Shown here: positions 26,661 to 34,851 of the stretch, piece by piece
How positions within the stretch are numbered: the stretch's first letter is position 1
Layout: each line of letters starts with the position of its first letter
Source: Muricauda sp. MAR_2010_75
Lineage (GTDB): Bacteria > Bacteroidota > Bacteroidia > Flavobacteriales > Flavobacteriaceae
DNA: 64,000 bases
Reading direction: 5' to 3'
Assembly: GCF_000745185.1 (NCBI RefSeq)
Contig: NZ_JQNJ01000001.1
Coordinates: 4,012,501-4,076,500 of the forward strand
The notes under the pieces: generated by a model
What the model saw: only the letters and a program-made list of their open reading frames with translations
Databases searched by the model: none
Told to the model about the DNA's origin: nothing
Position numbers and translations under genes: made by a program

Positions 26661-27626
26661 ATGCTTAAAGTTGGTGTCCTGGGTGCAGGACATTTGGGAA
26701 AAATTCACCTAAGGCTCCTGAACCAGTCAGAACATTACAAACTTGTTGGTTTTTACGACCCTGATGAAATCAACGCCAAAAAAGTGGCGGCCGAATTTGG
26801 GTACACCTATTTTGAAAACATCAACACCCTAATGGATGCCGTGGACGTTGTGGATATCGTAACCCCTACCCTTTCCCATTTTGACTGTGCCAAAAAAGCC
26901 ATTGAAAAAGGCAAGCATATTTTTATTGAAAAGCCCATCACCAACACTTTTGAAGAGGCCCAAGAATTGTTGCAACTGTCCCAAAAGCATGGCATAAAGG
27001 GCCAAGTGGGGCATGTGGAGCGCTTCAACCCTGCATTTTTGGCGGTAAAGGACAAAATTGAAAACCCCATGTTCATTGAAACCCACCGACTGGCCGAGTT
27101 CAATCCAAGAGGTACCGATGTTCCCGTGGTATTGGATTTGATGATTCACGATATTGATGCCATTTTGAGCGTTGTTCCTTCAGAAGTAAAACAAATCAAT
27201 GCCAGTGGGGTTTCCGTAATCAGTAATTCGCCCGACATTGCCAACGCCCGGGTAGAATTTGAAAATGGGTGCGTCGCCAACCTAACTGCGAGTCGGATTT
27301 CATTGAAAAACATGAGGAAGTCACGTTTTTTCCAAAGAGATGCCTACATCTCGGTGGATTTCTTGGAAAAAAAGGTTGAAGTAGTGAAAATGAAGGACGC
27401 CCCGGAACAACCTGGAGATTTTGATATGATCCTGCAAAATGCCGAAGGTGAGAAAAAGCAGATATACTTTGAAAACCCCGAAATTGAGGTCAACAATGCC
27501 ATCTTGGATGAATTGGAAACCTTTGCGGATGCCATTAACAATGATACTACCCCGGTGGTGACCTTGGAGCAGGGTACCAAAGCATTGCAGGTGGCCCTTC
27601 AGATTATAGAATCATTTGAAAAATAG
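26661..27626 (+). CDS. Gfo/Idh/MocA-family oxidoreductase
   Basis: The 321-residue NAD(P)-dependent enzyme has a Rossmann fold at the N-terminus (VGVLGAGHLGKIHLRLL), the family motif IFIEKPITNTFEEAQELLQL with its catalytic-type Lys-Pro, and the downstream GQVGHVERFNPAFLAV. C-terminal alpha/beta substrate domain ends in GTKALQVALQIIES. Substrate, usually a sugar or cyclitol, is unknown. It begins a plus-strand run of genes. Confidence 0.92.
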   Translation: MLKVGVLGAGHLGKIHLRLLNQSEHYKLVGFYDPDEINAKKVAAEFGYTYFENINTLMDAVDVVDIVTPTLSHFDCAKKAIEKGKHIFIEKPITNTFEEAQELLQLSQKHGIKGQVGHVERFNPAFLAVKDKIENPMFIETHRLAEFNPRGTDVPVVLDLMIHDIDAILSVVPSEVKQINASGVSVISNSPDIANARVEFENGCVANLTASRISLKNMRKSRFFQRDAYISVDFLEKKVEVVKMKDAPEQPGDFDMILQNAEGEKKQIYFENPEIEVNNAILDELETFADAINNDTTPVVTLEQGTKALQVALQIIESFEK

Positions 27627-27631
27627 TTGTT

Positions 27632-27660
27632 TGTCGTTCTCGACTCCGCTCGAACTGACA
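27632..27660. repeat. Dispersed REP-like element
   Basis: On the reverse strand it reads GTCAGTTCGAG-CGGAG-TCGAGAAC, a core also met at 15891 and 39066. It fills the gap between two genes. Confidence 0.6.
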
Positions 27661-27679
27661 AAATTCTAATCAAAATACC

Positions 27680-28567
27680 ATGAAAAAAATAGCAGTTATC
27701 GGTGCGGGAACCATGGGCAACGGAATCGCCCATGTTTTTGCGCAAAATGGATTTCAAGTTCATTTGATAGATATTTCCCAGGCTTCCTTGGACAAAGGTT
27801 TGGCCACCATCACCAAAAATTTGGACCGAATGATGGCCAAAGAGGTCATTGATCAAGCTAAAAAAGAGGCTACACTTAGCAACATTTCAACCTTTACGAA
27901 TCTAAAAGATGGAGTTTCCCAAGCGGAGTTGGTGGTTGAAGCTGCCACGGAAAACTTGGATATCAAGCTTAACATATTCAAGGACTTGGACGAGGTATGT
28001 TCAGCGGATACTATTTTAGCCACGAACACTTCCTCCATTTCCATCACCCAAATTGCGGCAGCTACCCAAAGACCTGAACAGGTCATTGGCATGCATTTTA
28101 TGAACCCCGTTCCCATCATGAAATTGGTGGAAATCATTCGCGGTTACAGCACTTCCGATGAAGTGACCCAAACCATCATGCAACTTTCGGAAGAATTGGG
28201 CAAAACCCCAACTGAGGTCAACGATTATCCTGGTTTTGTCGCTAATCGGATATTGATGCCCATGATCAATGAGGCTATAGAAACGCTTTATAATGGCGTG
28301 GCTGGGGTTCAGGAAATCGATACGGTGATGAAATTGGGTATGGCCCACCCCATGGGACCCTTGCAATTGGCGGATTTTATTGGGTTGGATGTTTGCCTGT
28401 CCATCCTAAATGTAATGTACAACGGCTTTAAAAATCCGAAATATGCCCCTTGCCCCCTACTAGTGAATATGGTTGTGGCCGGAAAGCTGGGCGTGAAATC
28501 CGGAGAAGGATTTTATGACTACTCCGAATCCCGTAAAGCGGAGCAGGTCTCTTCTCAATTCAAATAG
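27680..28567 (+). CDS. 3-hydroxyacyl-CoA (3-hydroxybutyryl-CoA) dehydrogenase
   Basis: The 295-residue protein is the stand-alone short form, not the fused FadB type. It has the NAD-binding GAGTMGNGIAHVFAQNG, the catalytic His in IGMHFMNPVPIMKLVEII, Asn in FVANRILMPMINEA, and GLDVCLSILNVMY in the C-terminal dimer domain. It oxidises 3-hydroxyacyl-CoA (typically 3-hydroxybutyryl-CoA) with NAD in fatty-acid or amino-acid degradation. The neighbours do not specify the pathway. Next gene begins six bases after the stop. Confidence 0.94.
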   Translation: MKKIAVIGAGTMGNGIAHVFAQNGFQVHLIDISQASLDKGLATITKNLDRMMAKEVIDQAKKEATLSNISTFTNLKDGVSQAELVVEAATENLDIKLNIFKDLDEVCSADTILATNTSSISITQIAAATQRPEQVIGMHFMNPVPIMKLVEIIRGYSTSDEVTQTIMQLSEELGKTPTEVNDYPGFVANRILMPMINEAIETLYNGVAGVQEIDTVMKLGMAHPMGPLQLADFIGLDVCLSILNVMYNGFKNPKYAPCPLLVNMVVAGKLGVKSGEGFYDYSESRKAEQVSSQFK

Positions 28568-28573
28568 AAACGA

Positions 28574-29809
28574 ATGGCCCTCATTAGACCTTTTAAGGCA
28601 ATCCGCCCCACAAGGGACAAGGTTTCTTTTGTAGCATCGCGTTCCTATGAGGAGTATTCAGATGAGGAACTTAAAGCGGTGCTCCAATACAATCCGTTTT
28701 CTTTTTTGCACATCATCAATCCTGGGTTTAAGTTCCATAAAAGCATTACAGGAAAGGAACGTTTTCATCTGGTTCGCAACCGCTATTTGGAATTTTTGGA
28801 GGAAAACACCCTGCAAAAAGATGAGGAAGCCAGCTTTTATCTCTATCAAATTGAAAAGGATGATTTTAAAAGCCTCGGTTTCTTTTGCGCCTGTAGTGTT
28901 GCCGATTATCGGAACGATGTCATCAAAAAACATGAGGATACCATTAAACACCGAGAAGAATTGTTTGCGGATTACTTGCACACGGTGGGATTCAATGCCG
29001 AACCGGTACTGATGACGTATGCTGACAACACTGCTGTTTGGGAAGTATTTCAGGATGAAATCCAACGGAAACCTGTGTATGATTTTACCACCACAGACCG
29101 TTTTAATCATAGCCTTTGGAAGATTTCCAACGAAAAAGCCATCGCCAAACTGGAAACCGCCTTTGCCCAAATTGATGCACTCTATATTGCCGATGGCCAC
29201 CATAGAAGTGCCTCGAGCAATCTACTGGCAAAACAAATGGAAGCTGAAAATAAGCGTCATACGGGAGATGAGGCCTACAACTATTTTATGGCCTATCTCA
29301 TTCCCGAATCACAGATTCGGATTTATGAGTTCAATCGCATGGTCAAGGATTTGAATGGATACTCCAAAGAAGAGTTCCTCATTCAACTTGATGAATATTT
29401 TCGGATTGAAAAACAAGAAGAAGGGCCCTTAAAACCAATAAAAAAGCATCACTTTAGCATGTATTTGGATGGCGATTTTTATTCGCTCCACCTTAGAAAA
29501 ACCAATTACACCTTTACCGATGCGCTAAGCCGATTGGATACCCAAATTCTCCACAAAACCATTTTGGAGCCCATTTTGGGCATCATAGACCTTAGAAATG
29601 ACAAACGAATTGCCTACGGATATGGAAAAAACAACCTCATCCAAATGAAGGAGAGTGTGGATTCCGGCAATTTTGCCGTGGGGTTCAGTATGTTGCCCAC
29701 CACCATGGAAGAAATCAAGGCCATAGCCGATGCCGGTTTGGTAATGCCCCCTAAAAGCACGTATATTGAACCTAAATTGCGCAGTGGATTGGCGATTTAC
29801 GAATTGTAA
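28574..29809 (+). CDS. DUF1015-family protein
   Basis: A 411-residue protein matching the DUF1015 family: N-terminal PFKAIRPTRDKVSFVASRSY, the signature IADGHHRSASSNLLA (about 210-225), YNYFMAYLIPESQIRI, and the C-terminal AVGFSMLPTTMEEI. Function of the family is not established; conserved His and Asp suggest an enzyme, and its members are often found near serine or phosphoglycerate metabolism genes. Here it is between a hydroxyacyl-CoA dehydrogenase and a YggS gene and is probably in the same operon. No signal peptide. Confidence 0.9.
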   Translation: MALIRPFKAIRPTRDKVSFVASRSYEEYSDEELKAVLQYNPFSFLHIINPGFKFHKSITGKERFHLVRNRYLEFLEENTLQKDEEASFYLYQIEKDDFKSLGFFCACSVADYRNDVIKKHEDTIKHREELFADYLHTVGFNAEPVLMTYADNTAVWEVFQDEIQRKPVYDFTTTDRFNHSLWKISNEKAIAKLETAFAQIDALYIADGHHRSASSNLLAKQMEAENKRHTGDEAYNYFMAYLIPESQIRIYEFNRMVKDLNGYSKEEFLIQLDEYFRIEKQEEGPLKPIKKHHFSMYLDGDFYSLHLRKTNYTFTDALSRLDTQILHKTILEPILGIIDLRNDKRIAYGYGKNNLIQMKESVDSGNFAVGFSMLPTTMEEIKAIADAGLVMPPKSTYIEPKLRSGLAIYEL

Positions 29810-29817
29810 TAATTTCT

Positions 29818-30477
29818 ATGTCTATAAAAGATAATCTCAATAAAATAAATTCTGAATTACCCAGTGGGGTAACCTTGGTCGCTGTGTCCAAAACCAAGCC
29901 TAACGAGGACATTTTGGAGGCCTACAATACCGGGCATCGCATCTTTGGCGAAAACAAAGTGCAGGAGATGGTTGCCAAGTGGGAAGCTTTGCCCAAGGAC
30001 ATTGAATGGCACATGATAGGCCATGTACAGCGAAACAAGGTCAAGTATATGGCCGAGTTCGTAGCCTTGATTCATGGGGTGGACAGCCTAAAATTGTTGA
30101 AAGAGATTAACAAACAGGCCAAAAAACATGACCGCGTCATTCCCTGTTTACTTCAAATGCATATTGCTGAGGAAGACACTAAATTTGGTCTGGATGATTC
30201 AGAACTGCAAGACCTTCTTCAATCTGATGAGTTCAAGGCCATGGAAAATATAAAAATTATGGGGTTGATGGGAATGGCGACCTTTACCTCGGATGAAAAT
30301 CAGGTACGGAAAGAGTTTGCCCACCTTAAATCCGTTTTTGAAAAACTCCAACAAAAATTGCCTGAAATATCCATCCTTTCCATGGGTATGAGTGGGGACT
30401 ATGCCCTAGCCATAGAAGAAGGCAGTACTATGGTACGCATAGGAAGTAGTATATTTGGGGCAAGAAATTATCAGTAA
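29818..30477 (+). CDS. YggS/PLPBP-family PLP homeostasis protein
   Basis: A 219-residue TIM-barrel protein with the PLP-lysine motif TLVAVSKTKP, GENKVQEM, WHMIGHVQRNKVKYM, IMGLMGMAT and a C-terminal LSMGMSGDYALAIEEGSTMVRIGS. It binds PLP without known catalytic activity and maintains vitamin B6 and amino/keto-acid balance. Full length for the family. It is eight bases after the DUF1015 gene and 18 before the exonuclease gene, so these are co-transcribed. Confidence 0.96.
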   Translation: MSIKDNLNKINSELPSGVTLVAVSKTKPNEDILEAYNTGHRIFGENKVQEMVAKWEALPKDIEWHMIGHVQRNKVKYMAEFVALIHGVDSLKLLKEINKQAKKHDRVIPCLLQMHIAEEDTKFGLDDSELQDLLQSDEFKAMENIKIMGLMGMATFTSDENQVRKEFAHLKSVFEKLQQKLPEISILSMGMSGDYALAIEEGSTMVRIGSSIFGARNYQ

Positions 30478-30495
30478 AATCGATTCAAATTTTTC

Positions 30496-31833
30496 ATGTA
30501 CGCCATACTTGATATAGAAAGTACCGGAGGAAAATACAATGAAGAGGGCATTATGGAAATTGCCATTCATCGGTTTGATGGCCGCAAAGTGGTGGACAAA
30601 TTTATCTGCTTGATAAATCCAGAGCGGGAAATACAACCTTTTGTGGCAAAACTTACCGGAATCAACAATAAAATGCTACGTTCCGCCCCAAAATTCCATG
30701 AAGTGGCCAAACGTATTGTGGAAATTACCGAAGGAGCCACCTTGGTAGCGCACAACGCCCAATTTGATTATCGCATCCTTCGGACCGAATTTAGGCGATT
30801 GGGGTACGACTATCAACGAAAGACCCTCTGCACCGTTGACCTATCCAAGCAAATGCTCCCAGATGCAGAGTCACACAGTTTGGGAAAATTGGCGCGCTCC
30901 CTGGGTATTCCTATGAGTGACCGCCACCGAGCGAATGGTGATGCTATTGCCACCCTAAAACTGTTTAAACTGCTGCTTGGTAAAGATTCGGATAAGAGCA
31001 TCATAAAAAATGTGGTACGGGAAGAGACCCATGGAGAACTCTCCCCAACGCAATTGGATATGGTCTTTAGCCTTCCTTCGGAAACGGGAGTGTACTACAT
31101 GCACGACAAGGATGGTGAAATCATCTTTTTGGGCAAGACCAAGAACATTAAGAAACGAGTGAACCAACATTTCACCAATGTTGGCAGTTTGGCACGAAAA
31201 CTCCAAAAAGAGACCAAAAAAGTCACTTTTGAGGAAACCGGAAGCGAATTAGTGGCACTCCTAAAGGAATATCAAGAGCTACTGAGGACCAAACCCAGAC
31301 ACAACAGCATCAACCGAAGAAAGCTCTTTTCCCATATCATCAATTTTGAACAAAATGGCGAGGCACATATCAGTTTGGATATCGAAAGCAGTAAATCCAG
31401 AGCGAATCAGAAGATTGGATTCAATGGGGTTCCCTCTGCCCGAAGTTTTTTGAACAAGATCTGTTCTGAATTTGAAATATGCCCCTGCTCTATTGATTCT
31501 GAGGGAACTTGCATACAGAAAAATCCAAAAGATGAGGATTTGGATTGCAATGAAAGAGTGTTGTCGGCCTTTGACAAGTACAGCGTTTTTGGTAAGAGCA
31601 TGGCCCTCTTGGATCAGGGAAGGGAAACCGGCGAGCGAAGCTTTGTTTTGATCAAAGAAGGTAAACTTAAAGGGTTTGGGTTTGTTGAGCTCAACCATCA
31701 AGTCAATAATATTCATATCTTGGAGTCGATAATGACATCGATGCCAAGTGATGAAAACACCACTTTTATCATTGAGTCATATCTGCGAAAAAACAACCGG
31801 CTCAAAATAGTTCCATTAAATTCTGCCACTTGA
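30496..31833 (+). CDS. DnaQ-like exonuclease fused to a GIY-YIG (UvrC-like) nuclease domain
   Basis: The 445-residue protein has an N-terminal DEDDh 3'-5' exonuclease (about 1-165: ILDIESTGG with Asp6/Glu8, VAHNAQFDYRIL, HRANGDAIATLKL) and a GIY-YIG domain (about 195-275: TGVYYMHDKDGEIIFLGKTK, KNIKKRVNQHF, ALLKEYQELLRTKPRHN). The rest has a Cys group (ICPCSIDSEGTCI). This epsilon-Cho-like fusion is known in several phyla and is thought to act in DNA repair; its substrate is not established. The channel gene start overlaps its stop by four bases. Confidence 0.92.
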   Translation: MYAILDIESTGGKYNEEGIMEIAIHRFDGRKVVDKFICLINPEREIQPFVAKLTGINNKMLRSAPKFHEVAKRIVEITEGATLVAHNAQFDYRILRTEFRRLGYDYQRKTLCTVDLSKQMLPDAESHSLGKLARSLGIPMSDRHRANGDAIATLKLFKLLLGKDSDKSIIKNVVREETHGELSPTQLDMVFSLPSETGVYYMHDKDGEIIFLGKTKNIKKRVNQHFTNVGSLARKLQKETKKVTFEETGSELVALLKEYQELLRTKPRHNSINRRKLFSHIINFEQNGEAHISLDIESSKSRANQKIGFNGVPSARSFLNKICSEFEICPCSIDSEGTCIQKNPKDEDLDCNERVLSAFDKYSVFGKSMALLDQGRETGERSFVLIKEGKLKGFGFVELNHQVNNIHILESIMTSMPSDENTTFIIESYLRKNNRLKIVPLNSAT

Positions 31834-32672
31834 CGGATGAAAAGGCACATTCTGGATGGAAACACAAACTTCATGAGGTTATTTATGAGGCCGATACCCC
31901 TGCGGGGAAATTTTTTGATATTGTCCTTTTTATATTGATTATTCTAAGTGTGATCTTGGTCATGCTGGAAAGTGTTGATCATATTGACGAGCAACATCAT
32001 AAAATCTTACTGACCCTGGAATGGATCATCACCATTTTCTTTAGCTTGGAATACATTGCCCGGATCATCAGCATTAAAAAACCTTGGAAATATATCTTTA
32101 GTTTTTACGGGGTTATAGACTTTGTTTCCACAATTCCACTATACCTTTCTTATATTCTTGCGGGATCCCAAGTACTTTTAGCAGTAAGGGCCTTTCGATT
32201 GTTACGGGTGTTCCGGATATTGAAATTGGTGAAGTTTATTGGTGAAGCATCACAACTGCAATCCGCCTTAAAGGCAAGTCGGACCAAAATTGCCGTGTTC
32301 ATTTATGTGGTTTTGATCCTATCTGTCATTTTGGGCACCTTGATGTATCTCATTGAAGGGGATGAAGCCGGATTTACCAGCATTCCCACAAGTATTTATT
32401 GGACCATTGTTACCCTAACCACGGTTGGCTATGGTGATATCGCCCCCCAAACGCCTTTGGGGCAATTTTTGGCCACGGTAATTATGATTTTGGGGTATGG
32501 CATCATTGCCGTTCCAACGGGTATTGTCACTGCCGAATTTTCCCGAAATAAAAAAAGTAGGGAAAGTAATGGCCACACGGTTCATGTAAACACCCAAGCT
32601 TGCCCCAGTTGCTCTGCTGAAGGCCATCGGGACAATGCTACCCATTGTTATAATTGTGGTCATTTATTATGA
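31830..32672 (+). CDS. Voltage-gated potassium-type ion channel with C-terminal zinc ribbon
   Basis: Start is TTG at 31830 overlapping the upstream TGA (TTGA). The 280-residue protein has six membrane segments with an Arg-rich S4 (VRAFRLLRVFRILKL), a pore with TTVGYGD, and the channel tail GIIAVPTGIVTAEFS. The final 30 residues contain CPSC-x11-CYNC, a zinc-ribbon-like module, unusual for this family. It should sit in the inner membrane with that module in the cytoplasm. The gene overlaps miaA by four bases. Confidence 0.9.
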   Translation: MTDEKAHSGWKHKLHEVIYEADTPAGKFFDIVLFILIILSVILVMLESVDHIDEQHHKILLTLEWIITIFFSLEYIARIISIKKPWKYIFSFYGVIDFVSTIPLYLSYILAGSQVLLAVRAFRLLRVFRILKLVKFIGEASQLQSALKASRTKIAVFIYVVLILSVILGTLMYLIEGDEAGFTSIPTSIYWTIVTLTTVGYGDIAPQTPLGQFLATVIMILGYGIIAVPTGIVTAEFSRNKKSRESNGHTVHVNTQACPSCSAEGHRDNATHCYNCGHLL

Positions 32673-33598
32673 GCAATAAGGTACTGATAGCCGTGGTAGG
32701 ACCGACCGCCATCGGAAAAACAGCTTTGGGGATTCTTTTGGCGCAACATTTTGATACGGAAATCATTTCTGCGGATTCCCGACAGTTTTTTAAGGAAATG
32801 AAAATTGGTACAGCAGTCCCTTCGGATGAAGAGCTAGAAGCCGTTCAACATCATTTCATTCAGCATAAAAGCATTTTTGACCCCTATTCCGTTGGTGATT
32901 TTGAAAAAGAGGCTTTGACGCTACTGAACAGTTTGTTCCAAGAAAAAGATATTGTGGTCATGGTAGGTGGCAGTGGTCTTTATGTGGATGCCGTGATACG
33001 TGGTCTGGATGAATTCCCGGAGGTAAATCCCAAGCTTCGGGAATCCTTGAACCAAGAATTGCAGGAAAAAGGACTGGAGCACCTTCAAAAAGAACTCAAA
33101 TCCAGAGATCCCGAATATTACAAAAGGGTAGATTTGGACAATCCCCATCGGCTCATTCGGGCTCTTGAAGTTTCCATTGCTGCAAACAGACCCTATTCCT
33201 CATTTTTGTCACAGAACAGGCCTAAACGCCCCTTTAAACATCTCTATGTTGGGCTTGAGGCGCCCCGGGAAGTGGTTTATGAGCGCATCAATGCCCGTGT
33301 AGACCAAATGATGGAACTAGGATTGTTGGAAGAGGTTAGAGCATTGCATCCCCATAAACATTTGAATGCACTGCAAACAGTTGGTTACAAAGAACTTTTT
33401 GAATATCTTGACGGTCACTGTTCATTGGATGTTGCCATTTCGGAAATCAAAAAGAACACCAGGCGTTTTGCCAAACGACAACTGACCTGGTTACGAAAGA
33501 ACGACAACATCCTTTGGATAGATCATAAAACCAACGAAGAACTGATTTTGAAAAAACTAAACAAGCAACTTAAAGCCCTCAACCATGCCCAACGGTAA
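32669..33598 (+). CDS. miaA: tRNA dimethylallyltransferase
   Basis: The ATG at 32669 overlaps the upstream stop (ATGA). The 309-residue enzyme has the P-loop GPTAIGKTAL, SADSRQFFKEM, VGGSGLYVDAVIRGL, RLIRALEV and the C-terminal RFAKRQLTWLRKN. It transfers a dimethylallyl group to A37 of tRNAs reading codons beginning with U. In Bacteroidetes the family is of normal length. The 3' end overlaps the gluconokinase gene by 14 bases, implying translational coupling. Confidence 0.97.
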   Translation: MSNKVLIAVVGPTAIGKTALGILLAQHFDTEIISADSRQFFKEMKIGTAVPSDEELEAVQHHFIQHKSIFDPYSVGDFEKEALTLLNSLFQEKDIVVMVGGSGLYVDAVIRGLDEFPEVNPKLRESLNQELQEKGLEHLQKELKSRDPEYYKRVDLDNPHRLIRALEVSIAANRPYSSFLSQNRPKRPFKHLYVGLEAPREVVYERINARVDQMMELGLLEEVRALHPHKHLNALQTVGYKELFEYLDGHCSLDVAISEIKKNTRRFAKRQLTWLRKNDNILWIDHKTNEELILKKLNKQLKALNHAQR

Positions 33599-34079
33599 AA
33601 AAGTATTGGTGGTCATGGGGGTAAGTGGCACCGGAAAAACCACGGTGGGAAAACTTCTTGCCAAAAAATTAAAGTACCCCTTCTTTGATGGGGATGACTT
33701 TCATCCCAAGGAGAATATTGAAAAAATGAAAGCAGGTCAACCGCTCACCGACGAAGACCGGAAAGAATGGTTGTTACGCTTGAACCAAGTTGCCCGCGAG
33801 CATAGGCATACCGGAGCCATTATCTGCTGTTCTGCCCTGCGGAAAAACTACCGGAGCCTTTTGCGTGCCGGAGTGGGCACTTGTATGGAGTTTATTTACC
33901 TAAATGGTTCTTTTGAATTGATAAAATCCCGCTTGGAGGCCCGTAAAGACCATTTTATGCCCATTGAACTGCTCAAATCCCAATTTGAAACCTTGGAACC
34001 TCCTACAAGGGCCATTTCGGTTTCCATCAGCAAAAAGCCCAATCAAATTATTGAAGAAATTGTTGGGCAGATAAAATAA
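33585..34079 (+). CDS. gntK: Gluconokinase
   Basis: A 164-residue P-loop kinase: VMGVSGTGKTTVGKLLA, the substrate motif FFDGDDFHPKENIEKM, and CCSALRKNYRSLLR. It phosphorylates gluconate to 6-phosphogluconate. Full length for the GntK family. It is the last gene of the overlapping chain, closed by a strong terminator. A gntP-family permease occurs at 14548, but the link between them is not shown. Confidence 0.95.
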   Translation: MPNGKKVLVVMGVSGTGKTTVGKLLAKKLKYPFFDGDDFHPKENIEKMKAGQPLTDEDRKEWLLRLNQVAREHRHTGAIICCSALRKNYRSLLRAGVGTCMEFIYLNGSFELIKSRLEARKDHFMPIELLKSQFETLEPPTRAISVSISKKPNQIIEEIVGQIK

Positions 34080-34084
34080 GAGAT

Positions 34085-34113
34085 AAAAAAAGCCACCCAA
34101 GAGGTGGCTTTTT
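34085..34113. terminator. Bidirectional terminator between gntK and the RprY-like gene
   Basis: AGCCACC (34091-34097) pairs with GGTGGCT (34103-34109), flanked by A run and T run, so it can terminate both converging transcripts. Confidence 0.88.
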
Positions 34114-34129
34114 GTTTTATGGGATTTTT

Positions 34130-34843
34130 TTATTGATTTTCGGCCTTGACCACTAATCTAAACCCTTCTCCGTGAATGTTGAGAATTTCCACTAGATCAT
34201 CCCGTTTGAGGTATTTTCTCAACTTGGCAATGTAAACGTCCATACTTCTGGACGTAAAATAGTTGTCGTCTCGCCAAATTTTGGTCAACGCCAATTCACG
34301 TGGCATCAAATCATTTTCATGCAAGGCCAATAAACGCAATAGCTCATTTTCCTTGGGTGATAGTTTAATGGGTTCCTCTTCTTTATATTTTAGGAAACGA
34401 AGCTTTGAGTTTAAGTGGAAATTTCCGATTTCGAACTCAAATTGCTTGCTATCGGCCAAGGTGCTGGATGCCTTTCTTTGAAGAATGGCTTTAAGTTTCA
34501 TTAGAAGTACTTCCGAATCAAAGGGCTTGTTCAAATAATCATCGGCCCCAGCCTTATATCCTTTAAGAACATCTTCTTTCATGGTCTTGGCAGTAAGGAA
34601 AATGATCGGAACGTTTTCGTTCTTTTCCCGGATTTCCTTGGCCAAGGTAAATCCATCCTTATAAGGCATCATAACGTCCAAGATACAAACGTCGTAATTG
34701 TCCTTTTTGAACTTTTCAAAACCTTCCATACCATTTTTGGCCAGAACCACATCAAAGTCGTTCATGGTCAAATAATCCTTTAGGACAATCCCAAAATTTG
34801 GGTCATCCTCCACCAATAATATCTTCTTTTTTTCTGTTTCCAT
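34130..34843 (-). CDS. OmpR-family response regulator (RprY-like)
   Basis: The 237-residue protein has a complete receiver (Asp13/Asp14, Asp56, Thr84, Lys106) and a winged-helix DNA-binding domain (about 140-232; SPKENELLRLLALHENDLMP, RSMDVYIAKLRKYLK, LNIHGEGFRLV). It is eight bases downstream of a histidine kinase gene and is its likely partner. The pair resembles RprX/RprY of Bacteroides, a stress and Na/energy-related regulator; homology by motif, role not shown. Confidence 0.92.
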   Translation of the reverse strand: METEKKKILLVEDDPNFGIVLKDYLTMNDFDVVLAKNGMEGFEKFKKDNYDVCILDVMMPYKDGFTLAKEIREKNENVPIIFLTAKTMKEDVLKGYKAGADDYLNKPFDSEVLLMKLKAILQRKASSTLADSKQFEFEIGNFHLNSKLRFLKYKEEEPIKLSPKENELLRLLALHENDLMPRELALTKIWRDDNYFTSRSMDVYIAKLRKYLKRDDLVEILNIHGEGFRLVVKAENQ

Positions 34844-34851
34844 AGTTTGTT

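Noticed and set aside
30496..31833. Naming the exonuclease-GIY-YIG protein DnaQ or UvrC
   Set aside because: It has both domains but lacks the UvrB-binding and RNase H-like parts of UvrC and is not the replicative epsilon subunit.
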